Part shown: in pieces, positions 22,420-33,985 of the stretch
Position numbering within the stretch: the stretch's first letter is position 1
Layout: each line of letters opens with the position of its first letter
Assembly (NCBI GenBank): GCA_029931535.1
Contig: JAQPZY010000295.1
Span: 35,817-99,816, forward strand
Origin: Margaritifera margaritifera
Lineage: Eukaryota; Mollusca; Bivalvia; Unionida; Margaritiferidae
Length of the DNA: 64,000 nucleotides
Direction of reading: 5' to 3'
Translations under genes and position numbers: made by a program
The notes under the pieces: model-generated
What the model saw: the letters and a program-made list of their open reading frames with translations, nothing else
The model's database searches: none
What the model was told of the DNA's origin: nothing

Positions 22420-23235
22420 TTAACTCATTCAGCCCCAGCACTGTTATCAGTATCACTGCTGCTATGCCCCAGCAGCACTAAGCTGTGTCTAGCTGCTTGT
22501 GCCCCAGAGAGTTTTTACCTATTTAGAAAATTTTGTAAACATCATGTACATGTATTCATTCTTACCTTAATTTCCCTTCTTATACCCAATAAAAATCCAT
22601 GAAATTTTCACCAATTGTACCAAATAAATTTGTCTACAGTCATGTATTTTTTGTGCTATTTGTCCACTAAAATCATCGATTTGGACAGGCCGAAGATGAT
22701 CATTCCAGTTTGCTAGATCCGCAAGAACTGTATCATCGTCGCTATCAGCATCCTCCTCTTCTCGCGATTCAATCTCAGAAACTTCTATGTCCGAGTCTAA
22801 ATCTTGTAAAATATCCAACTGCCGAACATATCTTTCCTCTGCTTGCTCAATATTTTCGAGATCAAACCCAGGAAACTTCTCGTTTTCGCTCTCACAATCA
22901 TCAAATATCACTCTTAAGTCCGCCATTGTTTACGATTTTTCATGAATGAAACACGCGTAGTAAAACTGCTCTCAATTAGTAACCTTGGCTTACGAATAGT
23001 TCAAATTTACACAAAGGAAAGTAAAATCATTTCTGATTGGTTTAATATCATCAGATTCTTGGAAAAACCCCATTTGTAACCAATCAGAGATGTTGTTACT
23101 AACACACATTCACCATGACTGTAGATGGGATCGGGCACTGAATGCAGTAAACAAACCACGACTACAGGCGGGATCGGCCATTGAATGCAGAAAACGGATC
23201 ACGCCTATAGGCGGGATCGGGGCCAAATGAGTTAA
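22420..23235 (-). mobile_element. piggyBac-type element, internally deleted
   Basis: Both ends carry TTAA: 22,420-22,423 and 23,232-23,235. Inside them are inverted ends, CTCATTCAGCCCC on the left and GGGGCCAAATGAG on the right (12 of 13 positions inverted-identical or nearly so). Target choice and duplication of TTAA are diagnostic of the piggyBac superfamily. Removing the insert plus one TTAA leaves CTGTGATTAAGTAAGAC, the same length as CTGTGCTCCAGTAAGAC in copy 2, so the empty site is predictable. Three subterminal repeats with GGCGGGATCGG lie at 23,118-23,222. Confidence 0.85.
22567..22926 (-). CDS. piggyBac transposase N-terminal fragment
   Basis: A 119-residue frame with a plausible start (MADLRVIFDD). 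It is very acidic in the first 90 residues (SDIEVSEIESREEEDADSDD) and then reads NWNDHLRPVQIDDFSG, a W...F pattern like the start of the transposase core in PGBD-type proteins. The catalytic DDD domain and the C-terminal cysteine-rich domain are missing. The frame ends shortly before the element's other end, so the product could not transpose. It is intact as an ORF, in contrast to the host gag, suggesting a younger age. Confidence 0.7.
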   Translation of the reverse strand: MADLRVIFDDCESENEKFPGFDLENIEQAEERYVRQLDILQDLDSDIEVSEIESREEEDADSDDDTVLADLANWNDHLRPVQIDDFSGQIAQKIHDCRQIYLVQLVKISWIFIGYKKGN

Positions 23236-24424
23236 GTAAGACTTTCAAGGAGTTCAACACAATGTCACGTCGGATATGCAGAAGTTCTGCTGATAAAGCC
23301 ATTGCGAGAGAAAGTGCATGCCAGGATGTCTTGGCCACAGCTTCCAGCATGGCTGGATTCAGTGTAGCCTCCTTCAGCATATTAAATGAAGTAGCTGAGA
23401 AGAGGTCAGCATGAAAGCCATGGTGATCAGAAGCTGGGCTTTCTGTTCAACAGCTTGAATTGTTTTAATCAAGAGGTGTGCCCAGGCTCGAGTTGAGATA
23501 CCCACTTGGGACGAACCTGCATCCAACTCTAGCGGTTTAATGGGCCACTTCAGGGAATGTACCTGGTAACTTGAAGCAGAAACCAATGATCTCAAGGAAG
23601 AGGGAGTAACAGACCACCCTCTACATCGCTGAGTAATGTCTTGTTCTGTCGAAAACCTTGTGAAGGAATGAGGAAGAAGCAGGAGATCTGGTTGTGGTTG
23701 AGACCCGGAGATCTTTTCCAAAATGGAAATGATCTTCTTGGACTATGCGCCAGATTGTTTCAGGCAAAAGTCTGTGGTTAAAAGGCGGTAAACTTTATTT
23801 ACCGCCTTATCAAAGGACTATAGCTCTTCCTCCTGATCCAAATGAGGAGTTGGTTGGCCTGATAGGAGGCATCAAATGAGCTGTTTCAGCTCAAACTTAC
23901 TGGAGTCAATGAGGATAGATATGGCATCATTATCTAGTATACTCCGAGCAGGAGAGTGGCTGGGCATCACTATGTCCTAGATGGAAGTGACATAAGTGCA
24001 CTCTGCACCATTTCCCGTATCTCATCATGGTGAGTAGGGGCTCTATGTGTGCTAGAAGATCCAGGAGGAAGACGAGACCGCTTGTCTTTCCTGGATGATG
24101 CTATGCCTCCAGCTTTCCCGGTGGATGCCACCTGACGAGGAAGTGATGGTGGAACACTAGCCACGGCATCACCTCTACTCTGGGTCCAGGGTCCAGTAGC
24201 CAAAGGGGGCATAAGGGTCCAATTACCCTGAAGTGGAGGGCCCCATATCCTGTGAGGATTCATTAGAATAGGAATGGGGGGGGGGATACTGATCAGAGTC
24301 CCTAGTCTGGACTCATTGGGCAAACTCCCAATCCTGTACAGGATGTGATGGTAGAGTGGGGAAAGGGGGGAATTTGGTCCAATCCCTATCCCTGTACCAT
24401 GAGGCCTCTGAGTAATGACTGTTG

Positions 24425-24640
24425 GAAGGTTGACAACCAGTACAAGATGACTGGTGGATGCTGACCGGTATGATCTGACTGGTCACCAGAACAAACTGAC
24501 CGGTGACCAGTCACCATAAATTGACTGGTCACATTGACAAACCGACCAGTGACCAGTACCCAGTCACCAAACATTGACCAGTGACCCAACCAGTCACTGG
24601 CCAAAGAACAGTCACCAGTCAGTGACAGGTCAGGCGACTT
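24425..24640 (-). repeat. Short tandem repeat in gag (GACCAGTCA-type)
   Basis: A run of degenerate 8-15 bp units around ACTGGTCAC/GACCAGTCACC. On the minus strand it codes a peptide rich in T, G, D, W and S. The same low-complexity region occurs at 11,100-11,220, 13,790-13,850 and 38,600-38,660 in the other gag genes. Confidence 0.7.
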
Positions 24641-24664
24641 AGATGTTTCAGAGCCTTGTTCATC

Positions 24665-24870
24665 TTCATCACTCATCAAGGTGCGGTGCTGCTCCTCCCA
24701 TTTGGGAGGGCGCAACATGCTGCCCCAGAAGTGTTGAGTGCGGTGTAGCTCCTCCCTCACGGGAAAGTGTGACACACTACCCAGGGATCAAGACAAGCAG
24801 TACACCTCCTTCCTTGCAGAAGGCAGCAACACACTACTGTGAACATGAGGAGTGTTCAACCTCTCCTCCC
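24665..24870 (-). repeat. 60-bp tandem repeat in gag (copy 3)
   Basis: About three and a half diverged units with GCTCCTCCC and ACACACTAC-type segments; homologous to 9,240-9,510. Confidence 0.6.
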
Positions 24871-25875
24871 TTTCTGAAAAAGGTGATCTACTCCACAAAT
24901 GTTCATTCCCTCCAACAGGAGAGGCCTTACCTGTCTCCGAAGAGACTGGTCACATAAGCTCCTGGGAGTATTCTTCCATAACTGAAGAACTAGTCATCTT
25001 ACAGTGGGCTCCCTGGGACTCTGCAAGAGAAAAACCTGAAAATTCAGACGATGTGGGGGATTGACGTTTCCTTTGCCCTCTATAAGTATGTCTGGATTGG
25101 ACAAGGTTCCAGATTTCATTATTCTTCTTAGACCATAATTTACAAAATGCACAATGATTCTCTGTGTGCATTTTGATCAAGTGAGGCAGACTGGGTGAGT
25201 GTCTCAAGGGCCCTTCTTGTGGCCACACTTTGCCATAGACAGTCTTGACATTGTTCTCTGAAATCAAACTTTCCCGAAAGAATACAATGAATAATGACAA
25301 TATGTTATATGTCACACATGAACTCACTGTTGTCTACATGGTGTGTGCTACATACACCCATGCATGAACTCACCTGTGCACAAGGTAAACAATGAGAATT
25401 TACCTATTTTTTCTTATATTAAAGCACGATTTTTGCATTATTACAGTAAATCTTTAATGGAGAGCAATTGCAAACATACACAACAACAACAATGTGACAC
25501 GAGTCACAAGAACAATTATCAATAAAAAAGGTGAAAAAACACCAGATCTGGTGTTTAAACAAATAATTAAAAACATGGAATATGTAATTCCTGTAAGTTA
25601 GGGAATGGCCTCTGCTGCATTATTTTTTCTTAACTCGTAACCAGTGAAACTGATAATGAATATAAGTGTACCCTAACCCCTAAGGGGTGGGATACAGCAT
25701 GGTAACCTAAAAGGTCTCTCCAAAAAGATGACTATTCTGCACATGGGCATATGAGGTGCATGAGTGAACCATGTCTAAATGACAATTCTCCACTCTGTGG
25801 GAGGATGTATTCACATTGAAAGGAGGTTTTTCGACACAAAAAAGCAATAGCGATGGGTAAGTTATTGCTGCAATT

Positions 25876-26455
25876 AAACCCTGTGTTGATACGACCATCC
25901 ATTCAGGATCAGTGATAACAAGATTTTCAAGATGGCCAATGTAGCAGTCATATTATACTTCAGATTGGCACCATTTTCATTTAGGACCAACTAGAGATCA
26001 TAAGAAGTCTTTCAGTGAAAACCCCATGCTGATATGACCATCCATTCAGGATGAGTAATGATAACAAGATTTTCAAGATGGCTGCCATGGTAGCCATATT
26101 CGACATCAGATCAGCACCATTTTCATATAGGACCAAGTAGACACCATAAGCAGTCTTTCAGTACAAACCCCATGTTGATAGGACTATCCATTCAGTGAAA
26201 ACAAAAATTTTCAAGATGGCCACTGTAGCGGCCAGTTGGATGTCTGAGTAGAACCATTTTCATTTAGGACCAACTAGACCTTGGGATGAATGTGCGTGTC
26301 AAGTTTCAAGGCAATAATCTAGGTAGTTTAGAAGGAGTAGCGATAACAAACTTGTGCTAACAGATGGAAGGACGATGGACGACAGACAACAGACGACTGA
26401 AAATGGACAACAGACCATCCCATAAGCTCTTCTGGTCTATTGCCTGTAGAGCTAA
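25876..26455 (+). repeat. Family A repeat, copy 4 (tail end)
   Basis: Abuts the 5' terminus of DIRS copy 3. It starts mid-unit (TGTTGATACGACCATCCATT) and has about three core units. The tail GGAAGGACGATGGACGACAG then runs to TGCCTGTAGAGCTAA. The head is missing, which is consistent with DIRS copy 3 lying against a broken copy. Confidence 0.8.
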
Positions 26456-27080
26456 AAACCTTAATGCAAGAACAGTCAGGGGAGTAGCCTAGGTTGATAA
26501 ACTGCTCTCTGTCTACATTTCTTCATTTTGTTTTGATTGGTTATGAGAAAAAACTGAAGGTTTTTGCCATTTTAAGTATCTGCATCATATTTGATACCAT
26601 ATCAGCATCATTATTTCAAATTCAAAGGGAAAAATTTATTCAAGGATACTGTCAAATTTAGTTAAATTCTGTTGTGGGATTTTGGGAAGTCATTTAAAGA
26701 TTTTTATATTTTTAGTAATATGAGCCATACTGGATAATGGGATTATCATAACATTTAGGAATGGTAAGCAATTTGCTCACATAAATATACCCACATCTCT
26801 CCTGTAGATGATTCTGTAGTTAACAGAAAGAATATAACTTCTGAAAATAGTATGAGTATCAAGATTTGACAAAATGAATATCCTTTGATGATACCCATAA
26901 TATGTATGATGTTTCACAGCAAAAAAAGAAAACTGCATTCACAAAATTATGTCATACTCTGCATTCAGCTGTAAGTCACAAATGGCAACAACTCTTTCAA
27001 AACTTTCAGGAGCAAAAAGATTTCTCAGCATGTGCATCTTTAAATGATGACCATAATATCTATCAATCTGTACAGCAATC
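26456..27080. other. Unannotated stretch
   Basis: AT-rich, no recognised gene. A short plus-strand frame at 26,902-27,087 has no known motif. Confidence 0.35.
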
Positions 27081-29640
27081 CACATAAAACTGCAAGACAA
27101 ACTGAAGAACTAGTTGGGCTAATGAAACTGCAATCAGCTACAAGACAACAAGGGCAAAACCACTAACAAAAACTGAATAGATTGTCAATGTGCATCTTCA
27201 GGTGATGATGATGATATTTATCTAGTTTCATGGCAATCAATCAAAACCTGCAGGACTAGCTGCGGTAATGACATCGTGTCATACAATGCATTGCGCTACA
27301 AGACAAAAAGGGCAATAACTCTTAATGGAAATTTTGTTAGTAAAGTGGATATGTACATCTTCAGGTGATGACCATAACATTTACAAAGTCTCAGAACAAT
27401 CCATCAATATCAAAGGTGATTAGTTGCACTAACAAAATCATGTCATACACTAAATTAAGCCACAGGACAAAATGGGCAAGTAAAACTAACAAACAAGAGT
27501 CTCTTGAAGGGACTGATGCTCTACTGTCCAAAAAGAATTTCCAGGAATTCAGGACAAAACCATTTCTTCTTTTTAACTGAGTGTTGAAACCATCTCTGAT
27601 ATTCTTGAGTGATAAGATTTTTAAATTAATCACTGTGGCAGCCATATCTGAAAAATTGGCACCATTTTCATTTACAACAAACAAGATACCATTAGAAGAC
27701 TTTTGGTGAAAACCCCATGGTGATATGACCAGCCATTAAGGAGAATTAGTGACAAGATTTTCAATATGTTCATTGTGGCAGCCATATCTGAAGTCAGATT
27801 GGCACCACTTTAATTCAGGGCCAACTAGATATTATAATAAGTGTGCTGGTGAAAACCTCATGTCGATATGACTTTCCATTTAGGAGGAGTAACAAGATTT
27901 TCAAGATGGCTGCCATGGTTGCCATACTGGATTGTCAGATCGGCACAATTTTCATTTAGTAAAAACTCGACATCACAAGTCTTCTGGTGAAAACCCAATG
28001 TTGATATGACTTTCCATCTAGGACGAGTAGCAACAAAATTTAATATCAGATATCAGCTCAGCAAAAAAAATTTTTAAGATCATCTAGACACCATAAGAAA
28101 TTTTCTGGTGAAAACCCCATGCTGATATGACTTTCCATTCAATAACGAGATTTTCAAGATGGCTGCTGTTGTGGCCATATTGGATGCCAGATTGGCACCA
28201 TTTCAATTTAGGACCAACAAGTCTTTTACGAAAAACCCCATTTGATATGACCATACATTCATGAGGAGTAGCAATAACAAGATTTTCAAGATCATCATTG
28301 TGTGACCATTTTGCTTTAAGACCAACTAGATCATAAAATGTCTTCTGGTGAAAACACCATGTCAATATGACTTTCCATTCAGAAGAAGCATTAACAAGAT
28401 TTTCAAGACTGCTGCGGCAGCCATATTGGACATCAGATTGACACAATGTTTATTTAGGACCAACCAGACATCATAAGAAGTCTTTCTTTGAAACTCCACA
28501 ATGTTGATATGACCATCTATTCAGGAGGAGCAGCAATAAGATTTTCAAGGTGACCACTGTAGTGGTCAGATTTATTTGGATGTCCAAGCAGAACCATTTT
28601 CATTTAGGACTAACCAGACATCATAAGAAGTCTTCTGGTGAAAACCCCATATCAATATCACTTTCTGTTCAGGAGGAGGAGTGATAACAATATTTTCAAG
28701 TTGGCTGCCATATTGAACATCAGATCAGCACAATTTTCATTTAAGACCAACTAGACATCATAAGAAGTCTTTTAGTGAAACCCCATATTAATACGACCAT
28801 CCATTCAGGAGGAGTAATGATAAGATTTTCAAGATGGATGTCTGAGCAGCACCATTTGAACAGAGGACCAACTATACCTAGGGATGAATGTGTGTGTAAT
28901 GTTTCATGGCAATCCTCCAAGTAGTTAGGTGTAGTAGCAAAAAGAAACTTGTGCTAACAGACATCAGAAGATGGATGTCAGACAACAGATGTCGGATGAC
29001 AGATGATAAACAAAGGCTATCCCATAAACACTTCTGGTCTATGAGCAGTAGAGCTAAACATTGCAGGAGCAAAGTGATTCATCTTTAGGTGATGACCATA
29101 CAATTTACCAAGATTCATGGCAATCCATCAAAATCTGTGGAACAAGTTGTGCTAATGAGATTGCATCATACACAAAATTAAGATACAAGACAAAAAGGGC
29201 CCAATATCAATAGGATTCTTCCTTAACCCAAATGCAAGTCATCCACAAAGTTTGGTAACACCAGATGCTGGACAACTCGAGGCACTGAACATGAACCATT
29301 TTTCTTCTTTCAGTCACAATGACCTTGATCTTTGAGGTTTTGAGCCTGAACTTTATTAGGTTCTTCCTTACCCCAAGAGCAAGCCATCCACAAAGTTTGG
29401 TAATCTTAGATTGTGGACAACTCATGTTATTTCATGGAACCAAAAGTGGTAACAGACAGCTGGACAGATGCACATCGTAACATAATATACCCTGCCTTAT
29501 GGCGGACATAAATATTATTACAGCAAAGTGATTTGTCGATGTGTGCATCTTCAGGTGATGACCATACTATTTACCAAGTTCATGGCAATTAGTCAAACTG
29601 TGGAACTAGTTGCTTTCATGAGTTCTATATGGACAGACAG
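27081..29640 (+). repeat. Family B tandem array, about 155-bp unit, interrupted by family A
   Basis: Units share CTACAAGACAAAAAGGGC, then a stretch with CATCTTCAGGTGATGACCAT, then CATGGCAATCCATCAAAA and GTTGTGCTAATGA. Three units lie before 27,486 and further units at 29,057-29,200 and 29,515-29,620. A family A copy separates them. A 110-bp duplicated segment (ACCTCCACAAAGTTTGG-type) is at 29,215-29,425. No coding region. Confidence 0.7.
27486..29056 (+). repeat. Family A repeat, copy 5 (full, nested in family B)
   Basis: The head is AACAAGAGTCTCTTGAAGGG, followed by about ten core units and a tail ending GAGCAGTAGAGCTAA. The flanking family B sequence resumes directly afterwards with GCAAAGTGATTCATCTTTAG, so this copy was inserted into array B. 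Confidence 0.8.
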
Positions 29641-31175
29641 AAGGATGGACTGACACAAGGATTACTATATTCATCCCAGGGTATATAAATGCTGACATGC
29701 CTTTATGCAAACTTCTTTGAGTCAAATTGATCAAATTCTGTTGAGAGAGTTTTTGAGAACATACCATTTAAAGGATTTTCTATTTTAAGTAATGGTCGTT
29801 ATACTGGATGGAATATTGGCCTATATTTGTAAAAATCTAAAGAATGTTTTCTTTCAAAATTGGTCAAATTCTGTTAAGGGATTTGGCGAGAAAAAAATGG
29901 GGAAGCCCATCTGAATATTTTTTCCTACTTGAAGTAATGGCAACCATGTTGGACGGTGGATCTCCATCATTTACATGAACTCTAAATAATGCCTGGAGGC
30001 TTTGAAAAGGCTGGGAATGATATGGGCTGAAAACAGCTTCAATTTTGATGAAATTTTCAGATTTGTTCAGTCCATATTTGATCAAACTATAATGTGAGTA
30101 TTCATTAACTGGGAGTAGAAGACTGTACCTGCACATGCACAATGTTGAAAATAACATGAAACTTGTGTATAACATTAAGTTTCTGCAAAACAATTTTATG
30201 AGATTTTGGTTTCATGCTGCAACATTACAAAACAACATTCTCATTCAATGTAACTATGTAATTCAAGTACTGTGTGACTTGTGTAATAAACTTAAAACAA
30301 TCAAAACATGCTATTGAAAAGCAAGCTTTATACTGGGCCTTGTGCATGGCCTATACAGGTCAATCTATGTCTTGTTTGATAGAAAACCGTATATATAGCC
30401 TGCTTTGTCATGATTGGCATTGACTGTCTTCAATGTACATGTAGCAAAGTTGTTGATTAATAAATCTGCTTTACTTCTAATCCATAGCGAGTAGTTGTAT
30501 CAAAATCTTTCACCAAAACATTCAACATGTTGCTGCCAATTGATGCACAAGAAAATTACCTATTAATCTAGTCAAATGTACATTGTCATAAATCTCACCT
30601 CAGGGATTTGTCCCTATCAGGCCATCTAGCAACATTTAGCATTACACGTTCTTTAACAAAGACACCTATCCTTAAATAAGGGCTCTTTTGTACTACTAGC
30701 TTTTCCTATTGGGCACAACATCACCATAAAAGTAAATTCGAAGTAACTATTATACAGCTCTTGTCAAACCTCGCTGATTTGAACCAAAATTAGAAAATTA
30801 ATTAAAACTAGATTTATATATAAATGGAAGTTTTATTGTAATTCTCTGAAGCCATATAGGATAATGAGGTGTTATGTGAGGAGACATATTTTTGTTTTGG
30901 GTCCGTCTTTAAAGAACAAAATACCTTGATCACAAATCATCTAGGGGAAAAAAAGGTGTGTGTTTGTGTTAAGTCGGCATGTAACCCATCATTATCCTAT
31001 ATATGGCTTCATAGAATTACAAACTTCAGTTTATATATAAATCTTGTTAAATTTTCTAATTCAATTTCTGACATATATAATAATTTGGGTAATGTGAGAT
31101 TTTCAGAGCAATGATCGAGCCATGCACCAACTGATAGAAAATCCAGGAAAAAATGCTTTGACCATTTTAAACTGC
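29641..31175. other. Unannotated stretch
   Basis: No recognised coding region. The short frames here, such as 29,864-30,193 minus, carry no motif. The 3' end of the Ngaro-like element may extend into this interval, but its terminal repeats were not identified. Confidence 0.35.
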
Positions 31176-31661
31176 TTAATAACTCAAATGATTTCTACCT
31201 CCATATAAAAAAGTTCCAGATTTCAGAAATGTAAAAGCAAAACAAGTGTCATTAACTACTGGCCTGCTGTAACATTTTTTAAATGTCAAACCTCTACTCC
31301 AGCCTGCAGTGCATAAAACTGTCACAGTTGGAACTCCAACATTTTTAGCAGATGTTGCTGATGCACTGTGAACACTGTGTGGATTGAACCTAGTAATGTC
31401 AATTCCTGACAGTGACATAACAGTTCATATCCATCTGCCAGTGTTTTTGGCAGCTGATTAACAAAGCAGTTTCTTTTCCCTGCAGTGGTTTTGCTCTATC
31501 TAGATATTCTGTCAAAATATGCACAACAAACGAAGCAGAGTCTGGAGTATATGCTTGTAAAACGCATCTAAATGTGAAGCTGGTCTTGTTTAAGCCAATC
31601 TTCTATTCTAACTTTTACTACATTTTCACTAATGCTTATATTTCTGATATCTAACAAAATG
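31176..31661 (-). pseudogene. Ngaro-like tyrosine recombinase, C-terminal half
   Basis: The reading runs from LLDIRNISISENVVKVRI (about 31,650) through a DRAKPLQGKETALLIS block to the catalytic region FNPHSVHSASATSAKNVGVP and AGWS...CYSRPVV. Family members usually have HSTR at the catalytic His/Arg box; here it is HSVH, so the second catalytic Arg is lost, while the nucleophile-position Tyr (CYSRP) is still there. One frameshift and stops lie between the blocks. Upstream, homology ends exactly at the DIRS insertion (31,662) and continues at 39,557. Confidence 0.75.
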
Positions 31662-31682
31662 TAGGGGGAGGGGGTCAAACTA

Positions 31683-31953
31683 ATTTTAATTATGTAATAC
31701 TTACCTGCTACTATTGCATGCCTTTCTTTTTCCAGGTCTCATAATCCCCTGTCCAAGCTAATTATTCCCTCCTCCAATTAGTACTGGAGGGTCAGAATTG
31801 AAAAGAAACTTGATCACAATCCGACTCCTTAGTCACAGCCAATAAATGGAATACCATCCTCTTTTGACTTGAACTTAGTCTACATGACATTAGAGCAAGG
31901 TGGGATGATAGAATCTTTGCAAAAATAGCAGGTAAGTATTACATAATTAAAAT
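31683..31953. repeat. DIRS terminal segment bounded by perfect 28-bp inverted repeat
   Basis: The left arm 31,683-31,710 (containing TAATACTTACCTGCTA) and right arm 31,926-31,953 (containing TAGCAGGTAAGTATTA) are exact reverse complements over 28 bases, enclosing 215 bp. Related but decayed segments occur at 604-880 and 11,385-11,577. The arms carry CAGGTAAGT, the textbook 5' splice-site sequence, and read on the other strand they hold its complement. Confidence 0.85.
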
Positions 31954-32089
31954 GAGTTTTTCCCACCCTCCCACCCCCCAAAAAACTACATTTAAATAGC
32001 AGTTATGCAATACCAGGCAGGATGGAGGCTGATGGCCACAATAAATCTGGTATAAAAAAACTATTCTACTTAATCTTACAGTATGAGTG

Positions 32090-33197
32090 TTCACTCCTGT
32101 GAGCTGGTTAAAGGTTGGGCCATGTGTTGTGCCATCACTATAGGGTCCAATGAAAAAATCCCTTCACTTCGATGTGCCAAAGATCGAAGGTAAAAGGAGA
32201 AGGTACCGTGAGACTACCAGAAGGTGGCTCTCGTAACATCATCCAAAGAAAGTGATTCAAATAAGCCCTAGATGTAACAATAGATCTAACTTCATGGGCT
32301 TTAATTCTCATGAAAGAAAGGTCTCTCTCTCTGTGAGGGAATGATATGAGGACAATCCACCTGGAAATAGAGGCTGCCAAAATATCAGAGGAAAACTTAA
32401 TAGGTAGGAAGAAATGTTTCCTTAAGGTCCTAACTGTGCGATGGAGCCTGTCTTCATCATCCCCAGCACAAATACAACTGAGACTGGGAATCTCAATAGG
32501 AAATGGAACTAATGAAGGTAGCTGATTTTTAGTCAGCAACCTAGGTTTACAAAGAATAGAAACTGAATCATAATTACCATTAAACTGTAAACAACCCTTT
32601 TCCACTGACAAGGCATGAAGCTCACTCCTCCTCACGGACACTAAGAAGAGTAGGAAAACAGTCTTAAGGACAATATTCTTGAAGAAAGCTTCATTCAGGT
32701 TCACAAGGGGATTCTGACAAAAGAACACACAAAAGATTCCATCTAGACATTAGTGAGCAAGATACTGGTTTCTGAAGCTCAAAATACCTGATGAGATCAG
32801 AAAGGTGTGGGTATAACCCAATGGAGGAACCCCTGGAGAACTTGAGAGTGCTAGAAAGGGCTGTCCTATATCCCTTAATAGCTGACACAGAATAATCTCC
32901 TTCCTCAAAAAGGAAGAGAAGAAAATCTGCAAATGCACTCAAAGAGGGACAGCTAGGTTCAATGTGTTTCCTACTGCACCAATCACAGAAGATTCTCCAC
33001 TTTGCATAATAAACCCTGGAAGTAGACTGATTTCTAGCATGGATGATCAGTCGGCAATCTTGCTCAAAAACAGGTCCAGGCAGATTGATCGCTTGAGATG
33101 AGCCACATGTGAAGGTGGAGAATCTCTGGGCTGTTCTGGAAAGACCCCCTGTGCTGTGACAGCAGGTCCCTCCTCTGTGGTAATCTTCAGGGCTCAT
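32090..33197 (-). pseudogene. DIRS tyrosine recombinase (copy 4)
   Basis: Two long blocks: 32,691-33,197 (168 residues) and 32,138-32,728 (196 residues). The N-terminal core-binding part has STSRVYYAKWRIFCDWC and SVSAIKGYRTALSSTLKFSR. The catalytic part has the first Arg in VSVRRSELHALS, and the His-x-x-Arg pair in KAHEVRSIVTSRAY. The end with the nucleophilic Tyr falls into another frame (near 32,165-32,200), so the tail of the 196-residue block is out of frame. The blocks overlap by a frameshift near 32,700. Otherwise this is the best-kept recombinase of the window. Confidence 0.8.
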
Positions 33198-33388
33198 CTA
33201 CCAACAGGTCAAGTAGATCGTTGAACCACGACCATAGGGGTCACAGAGGGCAAACAGGATGAACTGAGAAGTGGAGATCCTGACTTGGTGGAGCACCTAC
33301 GGAATTATTTTGAAAGGTGGGAAGGTGTACACCTACAGGCAGGCCCTCTGATCTGGTACTGGAGAGATATAAAAGGGTAGCTTGTTGT

Positions 33389-33985
33389 TTAGTCTTGTAG
33401 TGAACAAGTCCACCAAGGGTCTCCCCCACAATTGGATTGTGATTTTGGGGATTTAACGCCATTTTTTGCGCAACAGGCCATACATGGCATCCAGTATATT
33501 TGGAAAAGTAAGCTTGCTACTGACTGGTGTAGAGACCATTCCGTGAGGACCAAACAACCCCCTCTGGAAAGGCTGTCTGCCAGAATATTCTTCTTGGTCA
33601 GAATATGGCGGTCTTGGCAAGCAATCTCCTTTGAGGCTGTCCATCGGAGGAGGAAGTTCCAGACTTCCATGCAAAGAGAGGATGCATGTGTGCCTCCATG
33701 ATGCCTGAGGTACGCTACTACTGATGTACTGTCTGAGGCAACCATAATGCAATGATGATTTATAAGGTTGACACAATCCTGTAAGGCTAGAAACACTGCC
33801 CACATTTCCAAGTTCTTTATATGAAGGGTCACTTCATTGTGGGACCAAAATCCCTTAAGAACTACACCTTTTGGCTCCAGGTGAGCACCTAATCCAGAGT
33901 CTGATGCATCAGTGTACTGAAAGAAGTGGGATTTGGGGGTATGAATTGAACTCCAGTCAGAAACTGGTCCTGATTTATCAACCAA
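33389..33985 (-). pseudogene. DIRS RNase H domain (copy 4)
   Basis: A 198-residue open stretch with all four conserved positions in place: YTDASDSGLGAHLE, NLEMWAVFLAL, MVASDSTSVVAYL and NILADSLSRG. It is followed by LTEWSLHQSV, the linker seen in copy 3. This domain could have been active, but the neighbouring RT and recombinase are broken. It lies directly after the RT thumb in an overlapping frame. Confidence 0.85.

Larger units (their letters stand above)
21921..25330 (-). pseudogene. DIRS Gag-like ORF (copy 3), split by piggyBac insertion
   Basis: Gag homology runs from the N-terminal block at 24,950-25,327 (CKLWSKKNNEIWNLVQSRHT, with preceding H and C residues that could coordinate metal) to the Q/P-rich end at about 22,033-22,263. 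The block LEAVAKTSWHALSLAMALSA (23,162-23,380) matches LEAVAKTSRHALSLSMDLAA of copy 2. The gene is interrupted at TTAA (22,420/23,235). Tandem repeats occupy 24,425-24,870. Multiple frameshifts. Confidence 0.7.
19340..25875 (-). mobile_element. DIRS-like retrotransposon, copy 3
   Basis: Minus-strand order is terminal repeat/leader (25,875-25,340), gag (25,330-21,930, split by a piggyBac derivative), RT, RNase H (21,079-20,396) and tyrosine recombinase (20,330-19,374). The 5' terminus is visible as AGCAATAGCGATGGGTAAGT at about 25,845; the 3' terminal repeat is not recognisable. Minus the 816-bp insertion, the element is about 5.7 kb, a normal DIRS size. Confidence 0.85.

Noticed and set aside
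29864..30193. 109-residue minus-strand frame
   Set aside because: No motif, composition like the AT-rich background, and similar words (GAGTTTTTGGGAA-type) recur nearby as diverged repeat.
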